NCBI GenBank assembly: GCA_002419385.1 | Contig: DIFZ01000029.1 | Coordinates: 1-64,000 of the forward strand | DNA length: 64,000 bases | From: Geobacter sp. UBA5735 | Lineage (GTDB): Bacteria > Desulfobacterota > Desulfuromonadia > Geobacterales > Geobacteraceae | Reading direction: 5' to 3' | Shown here: in pieces, positions 55,402-64,000 of the stretch | How the letters are laid out: each line of letters opens with the position of its first letter | Numbering within the stretch: the stretch's first letter is position 1 | Position numbers and translations under genes: made by a program | Notes under the pieces: generated by a model | What the model was told of the DNA's origin: nothing | What the model saw: only the letters and a program-made list of their open reading frames with translations | Databases searched by the model: none

Positions 55402-57407
55402 CTTACGACCTCCCCGAACATGACGATCAAGATAATGAGTGACAGTATGTTGATCCAGTATGAAATCTTGCTTTCACCTATGAATTCCTGGAGATACACG
55501 TTACCGGCAAGATAGTCTCTCCACGTGTTCAGATGGCTCCTGAATTTCGGCTGGCTTGGATCAGGATACTGCTCTCCGCACATGTATGGCGCGCTCACGA
55601 CCCTGTGCCCGTTTTTTTTGGAAGCAATTACCGCGAACAGATACGCAACGATGGAGAGGAGGAAAACCGGCAGTACATAGAATGCCCCGACACCGCTGCT
55701 CAGTCCGAAGGGACCCATCTTGAATGGTTCGACAAAAAGACCTGGCCGGTATGATGCAACAACCGGTTCAACAAGTATGGTATATATCCAGGGCACCGCC
55801 ATGCTCAAAACGATCGCGCCCATTGCAAGAAGTACCAGAGGAATTTTAATCGAAGCCGGATCATTCCATTTTGCATTGGGGTAGAAGCCCCTGATCATGG
55901 TGAGGATAGTCGCCTTTATGGCAGACTCCTTTTTGAGTTCCTGCTCCTTGAGCTGGGGTCCACTCACGAACAGACCCGCCCATCGTGCCCAGAACAGCAC
56001 GGTCAGACCACTGCCCAGGGCAACCATCACGACAACCCAGGGGATATTGGCCGCGGCTTCCATGGCCATCCATTTACTCATGAGCATGCCGAAAGGCGGG
56101 AGCATCATGGTCAGGATGCCGATGATGGTTATGCGTGAAACTGCCGGCATGGTGTTGTAAAGGCCGCGCATGTCCTCGATGTCCCTGCTGCCGATGGCGT
56201 GTTCAATGGTGCCGACACACAGGAAGAGCAAACCCTTGGAAACAGCATGGAAGATAATCAGCAGAATGGCCGCTATAATGGCTGCCGGCGTGTTGATCCC
56301 CGCGCAGGCAATAATAAGACCAAGGTTTGCTATGGTCGAGTAGGCGAGGATCTTCTTGCCGTTACTCATGTTCACGGCAAGGGCTGACGCGGTGACGAAG
56401 GTAAAAGCGCCGAAAGTAGCCACTATCGTGCTCAGATAGGTGCCTTGAAATCCTGGCGCAAGGCGGACAACGAGATAAACGCCGGCCTTCACCATAGTGC
56501 TTGAATGAAGCAGGGCGGAGACTGGCGTGGGGGCGACCATTGCACCGCAAAGCCAGCTCTGGAAAGGCACCTGGGCAGCCTTGGTAAACCCGGCGAAGCA
56601 GAGAAGCGCAAATGGAAAAAGAAGGAATCCGGTCATCTCGGGTGAATGATTAATCAGATTCTGCAGAGAGAAATACTCTACAGACTGGGTCTTATAGAAT
56701 ATCGCGATTATTGCCCCGACAAAAGCAACACCGCCGGTCATATTCATCCACAGAGCTCTGGTAGCATTTTTGATGGCGATCTCCGTCCGGTCATGCCCGA
56801 TCAGCATGAAGGAGCAGAACGTGGTCACTTCCCAGAAGAAATAAAGCCAAAGCAGACTGTTAGAGAAAACCAGCCCGTTCATCGCCCCGAGAAAAATCAC
56901 CAGGAAGAAGAAAAAACGGGGCTGTCGGCTTTTCTTCAGGTGAAGGTGATGCTCGTGCTCTTCCATATAGCGGATACCGAAAATGCAGATGAGCGATCCG
57001 ACAATGGATATTATCAGGTTCATGATCAGCGCCAGATTGTCAATGTAGAATGCCGGAGCAACTTCCACATGAGGCGCCATCTTCAGTTCGAAATAGGCCA
57101 GGGGAACGATTTGCAGCAGGGTGAGTAGTATGACCAGGGGATTGCCGAGCTTGAAGGCAATCCCGAGAATGATGAAGAGTAAAGCGAAATCAAAAAAAGT
57201 GATGATTGAGTTGACGCTGACGCCGAGCAAAGTTTCCGGCGTATAAGTACAGGGGCCATTCTGAAAGAGCATCAGAGCACTTGCGGTCAGGACGACTCCG
57301 GTTGTTACGATTATTGCCGCTCGCGTCTTTGCATTGCCAATGATGAAGCAGAGCAGTCCGGCAATAAATGGCAGCAGAATGCTGACACCAATCAATACGT
57401 CTACCAT
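55398..57407 (-). CDS. echA: Ech hydrogenase membrane subunit A (NuoL-like)
   Basis: Large antiporter-like membrane subunit, 669 residues with many transmembrane helices from the start (VLIGVSILLPFIAGLLCFII). Mrp/NuoL-type helices carry LLWLYFFWEVTTFCSFMLIG (about 186), AAQVPFQSWLCGAMVAPTPV with SALLHSSTMVKAGVYL (about 280) and the histidine/lysine-containing helix IIFHAVSKGLLFLCVGTIEH (about 380). It should move H+ or Na+ coupled to hydrogenase turnover. First gene of echABCDEF-hypAB, with GGGAGG upstream. Confidence 0.94.
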   Translation of the reverse strand: MVDVLIGVSILLPFIAGLLCFIIGNAKTRAAIIVTTGVVLTASALMLFQNGPCTYTPETLLGVSVNSIITFFDFALLFIILGIAFKLGNPLVILLTLLQIVPLAYFELKMAPHVEVAPAFYIDNLALIMNLIISIVGSLICIFGIRYMEEHEHHLHLKKSRQPRFFFFLVIFLGAMNGLVFSNSLLWLYFFWEVTTFCSFMLIGHDRTEIAIKNATRALWMNMTGGVAFVGAIIAIFYKTQSVEYFSLQNLINHSPEMTGFLLFPFALLCFAGFTKAAQVPFQSWLCGAMVAPTPVSALLHSSTMVKAGVYLVVRLAPGFQGTYLSTIVATFGAFTFVTASALAVNMSNGKKILAYSTIANLGLIIACAGINTPAAIIAAILLIIFHAVSKGLLFLCVGTIEHAIGSRDIEDMRGLYNTMPAVSRITIIGILTMMLPPFGMLMSKWMAMEAAANIPWVVVMVALGSGLTVLFWARWAGLFVSGPQLKEQELKKESAIKATILTMIRGFYPNAKWNDPASIKIPLVLLAMGAIVLSMAVPWIYTILVEPVVASYRPGLFVEPFKMGPFGLSSGVGAFYVLPVFLLSIVAYLFAVIASKKNGHRVVSAPYMCGEQYPDPSQPKFRSHLNTWRDYLAGNVYLQEFIGESKISYWINILSLIILIVMFGEVVR

Positions 57408-57592
57408 CTTGTACCTCCCTTCGGCAGAAAGAACAGCCCAACCTCATTTCTCCGTGCCATGACAACTCCTTTCCAATAATCTCTGCACGATCAGCGATCC
57501 CCGTGCGGGTACTTTTACATTCCCGCTTTTTTAGGAAAATTAAAATATACCCTTCAAGGGCATTCAGGGGCATGCTGACCGCAAACCAATTA

Positions 57593-57622
57593 ATGTTAAG
57601 CCTGACTGTCGATCACTGTCAA
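57593..57622 (-). promoter_or_regulatory. Possible sigma-70 promoter of the ech-hyp operon
   Basis: TTGACA (57622-57617) and TAACAT (57598-57593) with an 18-base spacer on the minus strand, about 185 bp upstream of the echA start. The -10 is weak, but the -35 is perfect and no better candidate was seen. Confidence 0.5.
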
Positions 57623-57736
57623 GCACAATTTTATTCAAAATCAAACAAATTTATTCATAGTTTATTTTACGGCAGCAGACATTTTATTTTTAATAAATTT
57701 GATTGCTGCCCGACGACCCGCTCCCACATACGCAAA

Positions 57737-57780
57737 AAACGGCCGGCGAAACCAGAGACTCTGAGTGACACCGGCCGTTT
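57737..57780 (-). terminator. Intrinsic terminator after folE2
   Basis: Ten-base stem AAACGGCCGG/CCGGCCGTTT with a 24-base loop, continuing into six T on the minus strand. It lies 150 bp past the folE2 stop. Confidence 0.8.
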
Positions 57781-57929
57781 CAATTTACGGAACTGCAGAA
57801 GTTAGAAGCGGGAGATGGGTCACCTGATGGCTTACATCTCTTTACCGTACGATTTCAATGTGCCCGGCAAGCAGTAGGCCACATGTACTCTCCGAGAAGA
57901 ATAGCCCCCCGGAACAATCAGTGCCGTTA

Positions 57930-58703
57930 TCAGCTTAACGGAATCCACATGCTCTTCGCTGTTCCGATAAACGTGCTGTAGGAATGGAGCATGCCGAAGT
58001 TCGAGCAACTGACCGAATACCCCTCGATGTCGCGAATATTGGCAAGGTCTTCCTTGATCTCGTCAACCATTACCACGCTGGTTTTCTGCTCAGTGTGCAC
58101 TTTTTTGATGATGAACTCCTGGTCTTCTTCCGTAAGGAAAGAGTAAACAGGTACCAGCGCGTGTTTGTCCACGATTTCAATAAGATCCTCAGGAAAGACG
58201 TCTTTATGTGACTGCACTTCCAGATCAACATGGCTCATCTGGCCGAAAAGTCCGCCCGGCTTGTCAGTAGCAGAAGATGGATAGGTAGTGATACATGGTG
58301 CGGTTATTCTCAATGAAACCTGCGGCTTGAGATCACTCTTGGCAACTCTTGCCGAATACATGCAATTGTAACGGACCAGGCACTTCTCTTTTGATACCGG
58401 CGTCGACTTCTCAATGAAAAAAGGATATTCGAAATCAACCTTGACCTTGGTGGCATTCAGTTCCCGCATGTAATCGAGGATGTTTATTTTGAGTGTTTCA
58501 GTACCTATTCTGTCTCGGTGCTGGTGAACCAACTGTATGAACTTGTCTATCCAGCGCGCTTCGAATTCATGCATGATACGGGCGGCAATGGAAATCTTGG
58601 CGATGGTGGACTGTCCGTCCTTCTGGTCCCTAGACAAGACCCTCATGGGAAAAGGTAAATCAGTCATGCCCACATCCTGCATAAATCTTTTCTCGTCTTT
58701 CAT
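57930..58703 (-). CDS. folE2: GTP cyclohydrolase FolE2
   Basis: Type IB GTP cyclohydrolase, first step of folate and other pterin synthesis from GTP. The 257-residue protein shows ISIAARIMHEFEARWIDKFI (about 37), LKPQVSLRITAPCITTYPSS (about 125, with the metal-site cysteine) and GYSVSCSNFGMLHSYSTFIG near the end. FolE2 can work with metals other than zinc and replaces FolE in many bacteria. No folE is encoded in this window. AAGGAGG precedes the start. Transcribed alone from its own promoter to its own terminator. Confidence 0.94.
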   Translation of the reverse strand: MKDEKRFMQDVGMTDLPFPMRVLSRDQKDGQSTIAKISIAARIMHEFEARWIDKFIQLVHQHRDRIGTETLKINILDYMRELNATKVKVDFEYPFFIEKSTPVSKEKCLVRYNCMYSARVAKSDLKPQVSLRITAPCITTYPSSATDKPGGLFGQMSHVDLEVQSHKDVFPEDLIEIVDKHALVPVYSFLTEEDQEFIIKKVHTEQKTSVVMVDEIKEDLANIRDIEGYSVSCSNFGMLHSYSTFIGTAKSMWIPLS

Positions 58704-59087
58704 GTCTGCCTCCTTAGGTTAGCTGGATGATTTACCGACAGGCCCACCTTCACCACCACTCCAATGAGGTAAGATCCTGCCTGCAAGCTAAGAATCCAAC
58801 CCTTTGCCTGCTTTTTCGCCAAACTATATCCGTTTTATTTATACTGTATTTTTTCAATAAGTCAAGGACATTTTTATCAAAAATAAAACAGTTTACTGTG
58901 ATTTAATTTTATTTCTTGTCATTTGAGAAACCGGTTTCCAAAACCTGCATCGCATGCTTCTCAAAGCAGGATTTCCATTGTCCGGAGCGGTGTGGGGGAT
59001 GAGGTGTAACAGATTCGAGAATTCAGGCTTTTTGCTGGGAAAATACTTTAAAGAAAGGTGGACGGCAAACGGTCCTGAGGAAGGAAA
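58704..59087. other. Intergenic region upstream of folE2
   Basis: About 380 bases between folE2 and the terminator of the aldehyde dehydrogenase gene. It contains the folE2 promoter and a leader of about 130 bases. I saw no known riboswitch fold in the leader. A frame on the plus strand (58954-59214) has no ribosome site and overlaps the terminator, so I do not call it. Confidence 0.5.
58838..58865 (-). promoter_or_regulatory. Sigma-70 promoter of folE2
   Basis: TTGACT (58865-58860) and TATAAA (58843-58838) with a 16-base spacer on the minus strand, in an AT-rich stretch, about 135 bp upstream of the start codon. Confidence 0.65.
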
Positions 59088-59122
59088 AAGCCCCCGACTT
59101 TCCTTGAAGGAGCCGGGGGCTT
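59088..59122 (-). terminator. Intrinsic terminator after the acetaldehyde dehydrogenase gene
   Basis: Nine-base stem AAGCCCCCG/CGGGGGCTT with an inner CCTT/AAGG pairing, followed on the minus strand by five T in all. It lies about 75 bp past the stop codon. Confidence 0.8.
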
Positions 59123-59195
59123 GTAGTGAAACATCAGTTTCAAAACGAATTGTAATTAATCACAGATCAAAACCTACACCCGGATGGAATCCGGA

Positions 59196-60551
59196 TTATT
59201 CATCTCTTTCGTAGTCAACTATACGCTTGGCAACAGTCTTGATACTCAGAAGGTCTGAATAGTTGATGTTGTTGCCCAGGTAGTTGCCGCCGTCCGTGCC
59301 GCAGCCGAGGGTAAGTGAAGGCGGCAGTTTGTTGTAGATAAGCCCGACGCTGCCGTGTACCGCAGGCTGATTCAAGAGCAGCCTGTTGGCAGGAATTTCC
59401 ATGGCGAACTTGTCAATGACTTTCTGGTCCTGAGCATGAATAACGGCGGTGTGGCCTGCGCCGCCCCAGCGGAGCTGGCTTTTGGCCGCGGCGATAGCTG
59501 CGTCCGTGCCTTCGAAGCAGATGTAACCGAGAACCGGGGAGAGTTTTTCATGGCTGAACCAGTCTTCGGGGCCGATGGTGGTCAGGGGGACGAGAAGCAG
59601 CTTAGCGTCTGCAGGGATCTCGAAGCCGGCAAGCTTGGCGATTACTTGGGGAGACTTGCCGACGATGGCCATTGACGGAACGCCTCTTTCCTTGTCGAAC
59701 ATGACTTTTTCGAGCTTGGCTTTTTCTTCGGCGTTGACGAGATAGGCGCCTCTTTCAACCATCATCTTCACGGCCTTGTCGCAGATTTCCTTGTCGTCAA
59801 AGATCATGGACTGGTCGGAGGAACAGATGGTGCCGTTGTCAAATGTCTTGGAAGCGATAACATTGTTCACCGCAACGCTGAGCTTTGCGGTTTTTGAAAT
59901 GAAGACAGGGGTGTTGCCCGGACCGACGCCGATGGCGGGGTGTCCGGAGCTGTAAGCGGACTTGACCATGGCGCCGCCGCCGGTGGCGAGGATCAGGTTG
60001 ACGCCCGGGTGTTTGAACAGAAGGTTGGTCGCCTCGATGGAAGGCTCGTCGATCCACTGGATGCAGTTTACAGGAGCGCCTGCGCTCACTGCCGCATCGT
60101 GCATGATCTTCGCGGCTTCGACGCTGCACTTCTGTGCGCGGGGATGAGCGGCAAATATGATGACGTTGCGTGCCTTGAGGGCGATCAGTGACTTGAACAT
60201 GACGGTGGACGTCGGGTTGGTTGTCGGGGTAGCGGCAGCGATGACGCCGAAAGGCTCGGCTATGTAGCTAACACCTTCTTCTTCCTTGATCACGCCTACG
60301 GACTTCTTGTCTTTGAAGTACTCATAGACGACATGTGCGCCGAGGTGATTCTTGATTGCCTTGTGGTCGGCCCGGCCGATGCCGGTTTCTTCAACTGCCA
60401 TTTCAGCGAGCTTGACTTCGTTGGCAACACTGGCGGCATCCATCGCCGCGCAGATTTTGTCAACCTGCTCCTGGGTCATTTCCTTCATGATATTGGCGGC
60501 TTTTCGTGCATTTGCAACCAATTCATCAATCTTCTGAACTACGTCTGCCAT
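59196..60551 (-). CDS. Acetaldehyde dehydrogenase (CoA-acylating)
   Basis: NAD-dependent enzyme interconverting acetaldehyde and acetyl-CoA, 451 residues, of the EutE/AdhE-N type. Motifs: EPFGVIAAATPTTNPTSTVM (about 98), the NAD loop ILATGGGAMVKSAYSSGHPA (about 190, then IGVGPGNTPVFI), and the catalytic cysteine in DNGTICSSDQSMIF (about 245). There is no iron alcohol dehydrogenase domain, so it is the stand-alone form. GGAGG lies upstream. It is divergent from pta and probably feeds it with acetyl-CoA. CoA specificity is inferred from family resemblance. Confidence 0.92.
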   Translation of the reverse strand: MADVVQKIDELVANARKAANIMKEMTQEQVDKICAAMDAASVANEVKLAEMAVEETGIGRADHKAIKNHLGAHVVYEYFKDKKSVGVIKEEEGVSYIAEPFGVIAAATPTTNPTSTVMFKSLIALKARNVIIFAAHPRAQKCSVEAAKIMHDAAVSAGAPVNCIQWIDEPSIEATNLLFKHPGVNLILATGGGAMVKSAYSSGHPAIGVGPGNTPVFISKTAKLSVAVNNVIASKTFDNGTICSSDQSMIFDDKEICDKAVKMMVERGAYLVNAEEKAKLEKVMFDKERGVPSMAIVGKSPQVIAKLAGFEIPADAKLLLVPLTTIGPEDWFSHEKLSPVLGYICFEGTDAAIAAAKSQLRWGGAGHTAVIHAQDQKVIDKFAMEIPANRLLLNQPAVHGSVGLIYNKLPPSLTLGCGTDGGNYLGNNINYSDLLSIKTVAKRIVDYERDE

Positions 60552-60739
60552 GACATACCTCCATTAATTTAGATTTAGGTGAATTGTTCATCGCATAACA
60601 ATTCAACACCTAAGAGTTGCCTGTGTGAAGACGGTGCTGCCGGCACATTTACTTAACAGCCACAAGATGTGAAAACGGGGTAGAAGAAATAAAACCGTTG
60701 AGAGACGCAACCGGACAAAACCCAGTAAGCGCAAAGAAA

Positions 60740-60768
60740 ATAATACACAACAAGGCCGATATTGTCAA
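60740..60768 (-). promoter_or_regulatory. Sigma-70 promoter of the acetaldehyde dehydrogenase gene
   Basis: TTGACA (60768-60763) and TATTAT (60745-60740) with a 17-base spacer on the minus strand, about 190 bp upstream of the start codon. Close to consensus. Confidence 0.75.
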
Positions 60769-61112
60769 ATATATTTTCCAAGGCGAATCAGCCTAACTAG
60801 TTGTTATGACACATTTTTAGTAGCATTAAACAGCTTTTTTTTAAACCTTGACTGTCCAGAGAGCAAATATCACGTTTTTTCGTTAAAATAGCATGTTTCT
60901 CTAACAGCATATTCGCAACATCATATTTTGTTATAGTAAATAATTATACTATGGCTAATTTTTTTGCACGTAATTAAATTACAACGGGTCTTCATTCTCT
61001 ACGAATCTCTCAGAACAGCGAACCACCCTGTTCCAACCGGTACACAGTTATCAAACAAATCGACTGTAACACTTTTTTCCTGTTCAATTAATAAGTTAGA
61101 CGGGCTTTTTTG

Positions 61113-61141
61113 TTGACCGCAAGTCTGTCTTATGATATAAG
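61113..61141 (+). promoter_or_regulatory. Sigma-70 promoter of pta
   Basis: TTGACC (61113-61118) and TATAAG (61136-61141) with a 17-base spacer on the plus strand, about 70 bp upstream of the pta start. The ribosome site AAAGGAGG follows near 61198. Confidence 0.75.
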
Positions 61142-61209
61142 TCACAAGATTTATCCAGCTGTTTTCAGCTTACAGATCGCTTGAAATAACATACCCAAAG
61201 GAGGAAGAC

Positions 61210-62211
61210 ATGCATCTCATCGACCAGATCAAGGCCAAGGCGAAATCCGACCCTCAAACGGTTGTTCTGCCGGAAAGTTACGATGAGCGTATGCTGTTCG
61301 CTGCCGAGAAGATAGTCGGTCAGGGACTTGCCAGGATCGTGCTGCTGGGAAATCCTGACAAGGTAAGGGAAGCTGCCGCAGCCAAAGGTGCCGATCTTAA
61401 AGGTGTTGACATAGTTGACCCTGCCGCTTCGCCAAAGCTGGATTCCTATATTGCCAAGCTTGTCGAGATCCGCAAAAGCAAAGGGCTCACCCCCGAAGAC
61501 GCCCGCAAGTTGCTGACGGCCCAGGACAACCTCTACTTTGCCGGCATGATGGTACGGACGGGTGATGCGGGCGGCTGTGTCGCGGGCGCAACCAGCACCA
61601 CGGGCAACGTCATCAGGTCCGCAATACAGACCATCGGCACATCGGCCGGCATCAAGACCGTTTCGTCGTTCTTCATCATGATCACGAAGAACGAGTCATT
61701 CGGCGAAAACGGCACCATTCTCTTCGCCGACTGCGCCGTGAACCCCAACCCCGACTCCCAGGCCCTGGCGGAGATCGCCGTGGCAACTGCAAAGAATTGC
61801 AAGTCCTTCCTCGGAGTGGACGCACGGGTCGCCATGCTCTCTTTCTCGACCAAGGGAAGCGCCTCCCACCCTGACGTGGAAAAGGTGACAAAAGCCGTGG
61901 AAATCGCAAAACAGCTGAATCCTAGCCTGCAGATCGACGGCGAACTCCAGGCCGACGCAGCCCTGCTCCCCAGCATTGGCGGGAAGAAAGCTCCCGGCAG
62001 CCCGGTGGCGGGCAAGGCCAACGTTGTGATTTTCCCCGATCTCGATGCCGGCAACATCGGCTACAAGCTCACGGAAAGGATCGGCGGGGCAGAAGCAATC
62101 GGCCCCGTCCTCCAGGGATTGGCCCGGCCGGTGAACGACCTCTCACGCGGGTGCTCCGTTGAAGATATAGTCAGCGTGGCAGCAATTACCGCGGTACAGG
62201 CACAGAGCTAG
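61210..62211 (+). CDS. pta: Phosphate acetyltransferase
   Basis: Converts acetyl-CoA and phosphate to acetyl phosphate and CoA. The 333-residue protein is the short single-domain Pta, without the N-terminal regulatory domains of E. coli Pta. Motifs: [20 protein letters not shown] (about 18), [20 protein letters not shown] (about 113), [20 protein letters not shown] (about 217), [20 protein letters not shown] (about 240) and [20 protein letters not shown]. The only confident plus-strand gene in the window. It converges on ackA with a shared terminator. Confidence 0.96.
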   Translation: MHLIDQIKAKAKSDPQTVVLPESYDERMLFAAEKIVGQGLARIVLLGNPDKVREAAAAKGADLKGVDIVDPAASPKLDSYIAKLVEIRKSKGLTPEDARKLLTAQDNLYFAGMMVRTGDAGGCVAGATSTTGNVIRSAIQTIGTSAGIKTVSSFFIMITKNESFGENGTILFADCAVNPNPDSQALAEIAVATAKNCKSFLGVDARVAMLSFSTKGSASHPDVEKVTKAVEIAKQLNPSLQIDGELQADAALLPSIGGKKAPGSPVAGKANVVIFPDLDAGNIGYKLTERIGGAEAIGPVLQGLARPVNDLSRGCSVEDIVSVAAITAVQAQS

Positions 62212-62236
62212 AACCTCACGAGGAACTTTGGGCACG

Positions 62237-62268
62237 AAAAAGGCCGGCATTCGTATGCCGGCCTTTTT
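62237..62268. terminator. Bidirectional terminator between pta and ackA
   Basis: AAAAAGGCCGGCAT and its exact complement around a 4-base loop (TCGT). Five A on one side and five T on the other make it work for both convergent genes, 25 bases from either stop codon. Confidence 0.92.
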
Positions 62269-62291
62269 ATTACCTCGCTGCGCAGAGCTGC

Positions 62292-63551
62292 TTATCTTTT
62301 GTAATCATCCCTGGCAAACGAATACTCAAAGTTCATGTGATCAGTATAGGTACCGTCAAGAATCGCCGCCACGTCCTCCGTGAACACAAGCTCTTCATCC
62401 GTCGGGATCACGAAAATCTTGATGGGCGAGTCGTCTTTGGTTATCACGCACTCGCGGCCCTTGACAGCTTCGCGGTTTTTGTCCTTGTCCAGGTGGATTC
62501 CCATGTGCTCAAGCCCTTCGCAGGCCATTTCGCGGATCTGCCATCCCCTCTCGCCGACACCGGCGGTGAACACGACCGCATCGAGCCTGCCGAGCACGGC
62601 CATGTAGCTGCCGATATACTTGCGCAGGCGGTAAGCTTCTATTTCCATGGCAAGCTTGCAGGTCTTGTCGCCCTTTTCGGCATGAGTGACCACATCCCTG
62701 CGGTCCGTGTACTTGCCAGTGATGCCGAAAATGCCGCTCTTCTTGTTCAGGATGCTGTCGATCTCGGAGGCGGAAAGACCTTCGATCTGCATCATGAACC
62801 CCGGGATGGCCGGATCGATGTCGCCGCACCGGGTACCCATGACCGCGCCTTCAAGCGGGGTCAGGCCCATGCTCGTATCGACCGAAATGCCGTTCTTGAT
62901 GGCGCAGTGTGAAACACCGTTGCCGATGTGCATGGTAATGATGTTGGTATCCACCGGTTTTTTGCCCAGCAGCACCGCTGCCCTTTTGGAAACGTACAGG
63001 TGCGAGGTGCCGTGGAAACCGTAGCGGCGCACGCCATAACGCACGTACCAGTCATACGGCAGGGGATAAATGAACGCATACTCGGGCATGGTCTGGTGGA
63101 ACGCCGTGTCGAAAATGGCTACGTTCGGCACGTTCGGCAGCTCGGCACGCATCGCCTCGATGCCGGCTATGTTGGGCGGATTGTGCAGCGGCGCCAAGTG
63201 CTGGACAGCTTTTACCGCATCAAGCACTTTTTCGTCGATGAGAACAGACTTGGTGAACGCTTCGCCACCGTGAACGACGCGGTGCCCGACGGCCGCGATC
63301 TGGCTGATATCCGTAAGGACGCCATGCTCGGGATCGGTCAGGGTCTTGACAATGAGGTCCATGGCCACATTATGATTCGGGCATTCGGATTCTTTCTTGT
63401 ACTTCTGCCGCCCGGGCACTTCATGCTGGATGAAGGACCCCCCCACGACAACCCGCTCGACGACCCCCTTGGCGATGACTTCCTTGTTTTTCCAGTCGAA
63501 CAGCTGATACTTGACAGACGAACTGCCACAGTTAATGGCAAGTATATCCAT
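62292..63551 (-). CDS. ackA: Acetate kinase
   Basis: Transfers phosphate from acetyl phosphate to ADP, giving acetate and ATP. The 419-residue ASKHA-fold protein has MDILAINCGSSSVKYQLFDW at the N-terminus, VGHRVVHGGEAFTKSVLIDE (about 105), VAIFDTAFHQTMPEYAFIYP (about 160), RYGFHGTSHLYVSKRAA (about 193), HIGNGVSHCAIKNG (about 228), TPLEGAVMGTRCGDIDPAIP (about 250) and FTAGVGERGWQIREMACEGL near 345. The ribosome site GGGGGAAGGGA precedes the ATG. It points toward pta rather than lying in an operon with it. Confidence 0.97.
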   Translation of the reverse strand: MDILAINCGSSSVKYQLFDWKNKEVIAKGVVERVVVGGSFIQHEVPGRQKYKKESECPNHNVAMDLIVKTLTDPEHGVLTDISQIAAVGHRVVHGGEAFTKSVLIDEKVLDAVKAVQHLAPLHNPPNIAGIEAMRAELPNVPNVAIFDTAFHQTMPEYAFIYPLPYDWYVRYGVRRYGFHGTSHLYVSKRAAVLLGKKPVDTNIITMHIGNGVSHCAIKNGISVDTSMGLTPLEGAVMGTRCGDIDPAIPGFMMQIEGLSASEIDSILNKKSGIFGITGKYTDRRDVVTHAEKGDKTCKLAMEIEAYRLRKYIGSYMAVLGRLDAVVFTAGVGERGWQIREMACEGLEHMGIHLDKDKNREAVKGRECVITKDDSPIKIFVIPTDEELVFTEDVAAILDGTYTDHMNFEYSFARDDYKR

Positions 63552-64000
63552 TTATCCCTTCCCCCTCTGTTGGTTTTCTCCCTGTTTGTTATGTGATGTG
63601 CGATGGTGTGTGTATACAGACAGTCCAGCAGCTCTACAACAACACACTGTTGGAGCTTTCATCAAATAAACCGCATTTATATACAACAGAGTGGGCCAAA
63701 ATACAACATATTTATGGGAAAAACATATTCCAGGAAGGCAGAAAATGCGCGGCAAAGTGCCGTACACGTAACACTGCGTTGCCACCAGCACCTTCATAGC
63801 AAAGGTACGAACATCCCTGTCCGTGTGGACTGAACCGCGCATCTTTACTTTAAATAAAATCCATACACTATGACTTAAACAATCTTACAACAGAAGCGTA
63901 CGTAACAGACTGCATGGACAGCCAATGAACGTGTAGCAGACGGTTATGTTCAAACCTCGGACTACTGACGGCAGATTATGGATCACGTTCCCGGCTTTTC
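63552..64000. other. Region upstream of ackA, no gene seen
   Basis: 449 bases to the window end. A 96-codon frame on the minus strand lacks a ribosome site and reads like non-coding sequence. A possible ackA promoter is TTGTAG (63639-63634) with TATACA (63616-63611), 17-base spacer, about 60 bp upstream of the start. An interrupted inverted repeat AGCTC..CAACA/TGTTG..GAGCT lies at about 63630-63657. Confidence 0.45.

Larger units (their letters stand above)
57408..57929. other. Intergenic region upstream of the ech operon
   Basis: No gene is convincing in 520 bases. It holds the likely ech promoter, an AT-rich patch with two overlapping inverted repeats (CAAATTTATT 57646-57655 with AATAAATTTG 57692-57701, and GGCAGCA 57671-57677 with TGCTGCC 57704-57710), and the folE2 terminator. 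The two repeats interleave, so only one hairpin can form at a time. The stretch 57781-57929 shows nothing recognisable. Confidence 0.5.
60552..61209. other. Intergenic region between the divergent aldehyde dehydrogenase and pta genes
   Basis: 658 bases, AT-rich, no gene seen. It carries a promoter for each flanking gene (separate entries) and a 6-bp inverted repeat ATAGTA/TACTAT with an 8-base spacer (60933-60952) in the most AT-rich part, a possible operator. The pta leader is only about 60 bases, and that of the aldehyde dehydrogenase gene about 180. Confidence 0.5.

Noticed and set aside
57420..57470. Possible sigma-54 promoter (TGGCAC on the minus strand) before echA
   Set aside because: The -12 element TTGCA is missing at the required spacing.
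63552..63842. Minus-strand 96-codon frame upstream of ackA
   Set aside because: No ribosome site, no family resemblance, and it covers the ackA leader and likely promoter.
1..64000. Insertion sequence, prophage or CRISPR array
   Set aside because: No transposase, integrase, phage gene or spaced direct repeat array was seen.

Overview
The window is about 57% GC by eye and almost fully coding, with nearly every gene on the minus strand. The gene content suggests a member of the Geobacteraceae/Desulfuromonadales: a complete division and cell wall (dcw) cluster, long PAS sensor kinases of the HisKA_2 type, an Ech-type membrane NiFe hydrogenase, FolE2, and a separate Pta/AckA acetate pathway. This assignment rests on synteny and protein resemblance, not on a search. 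Coordinates are read from the + strand; most operons run from high to low numbers.

Layout. (1) 55-10105 holds information and division housekeeping genes: smc, a roadblock/LC7 gene, ftsY, a ZapB-like coiled coil, zapA, a possible 6S RNA region, 5-formyl-THF cyclo-ligase, rny, ymdB and tyrS. (2) 10271-11944 is a radical SAM protein with a B12-binding-like N-terminus. (3) 11996-26380 is a 14 kb block of five sensor kinases, one classical double-receiver hybrid and four HisKA_2 PAS kinases. The last of these is split by a frameshift in a run of eight G. (4) 26750-28210 holds a small unknown gene and an OmpA-type lipoprotein. (5) 28633-46875 is the canonical dcw cluster: mraZ, rsmH, ftsL, ftsI, murE, murF, mraY, murD, ftsW, murG, murC, murB, ddl, ftsQ, ftsA, ftsZ. 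It starts at a clear sigma-70 promoter with three MraZ boxes and ends at a strong terminator. (6) 47207-50925 holds a small unknown gene, a cysteine-cluster protein, rnpB, a zinc-ribbon coiled-coil protein, a Nif3-like protein and a CAU-anticodon tRNA. (7) 50979-57407 is an Ech hydrogenase operon, echABCDEF followed by hypA and hypB. hypA carries an apparent frameshift in a run of ten A. (8) 57930-63551 holds folE2, an acylating acetaldehyde dehydrogenase, pta (the only confident plus-strand gene) and ackA.

How the genes work together. The dcw genes make and polymerise peptidoglycan precursors and build the Z-ring, and zapA, ftsY and smc nearby serve ring stability, membrane targeting and chromosome segregation. 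Acetaldehyde dehydrogenase, Pta and AckA form a plausible route from acetaldehyde through acetyl-CoA and acetyl phosphate to acetate and ATP. Ech could exchange electrons between ferredoxin and H2. The kinase block has no free-standing response regulator beside it; its only receivers are inside two of the kinases.

Most notable observations: the kinase array with a shared receiver-like N-terminal stub, two single-base homopolymer frameshifts, two near-identical palindromic inserts inside RNase P RNA, and a repeat-rich insertion between murG and murC. I saw no insertion sequence, prophage or CRISPR array.
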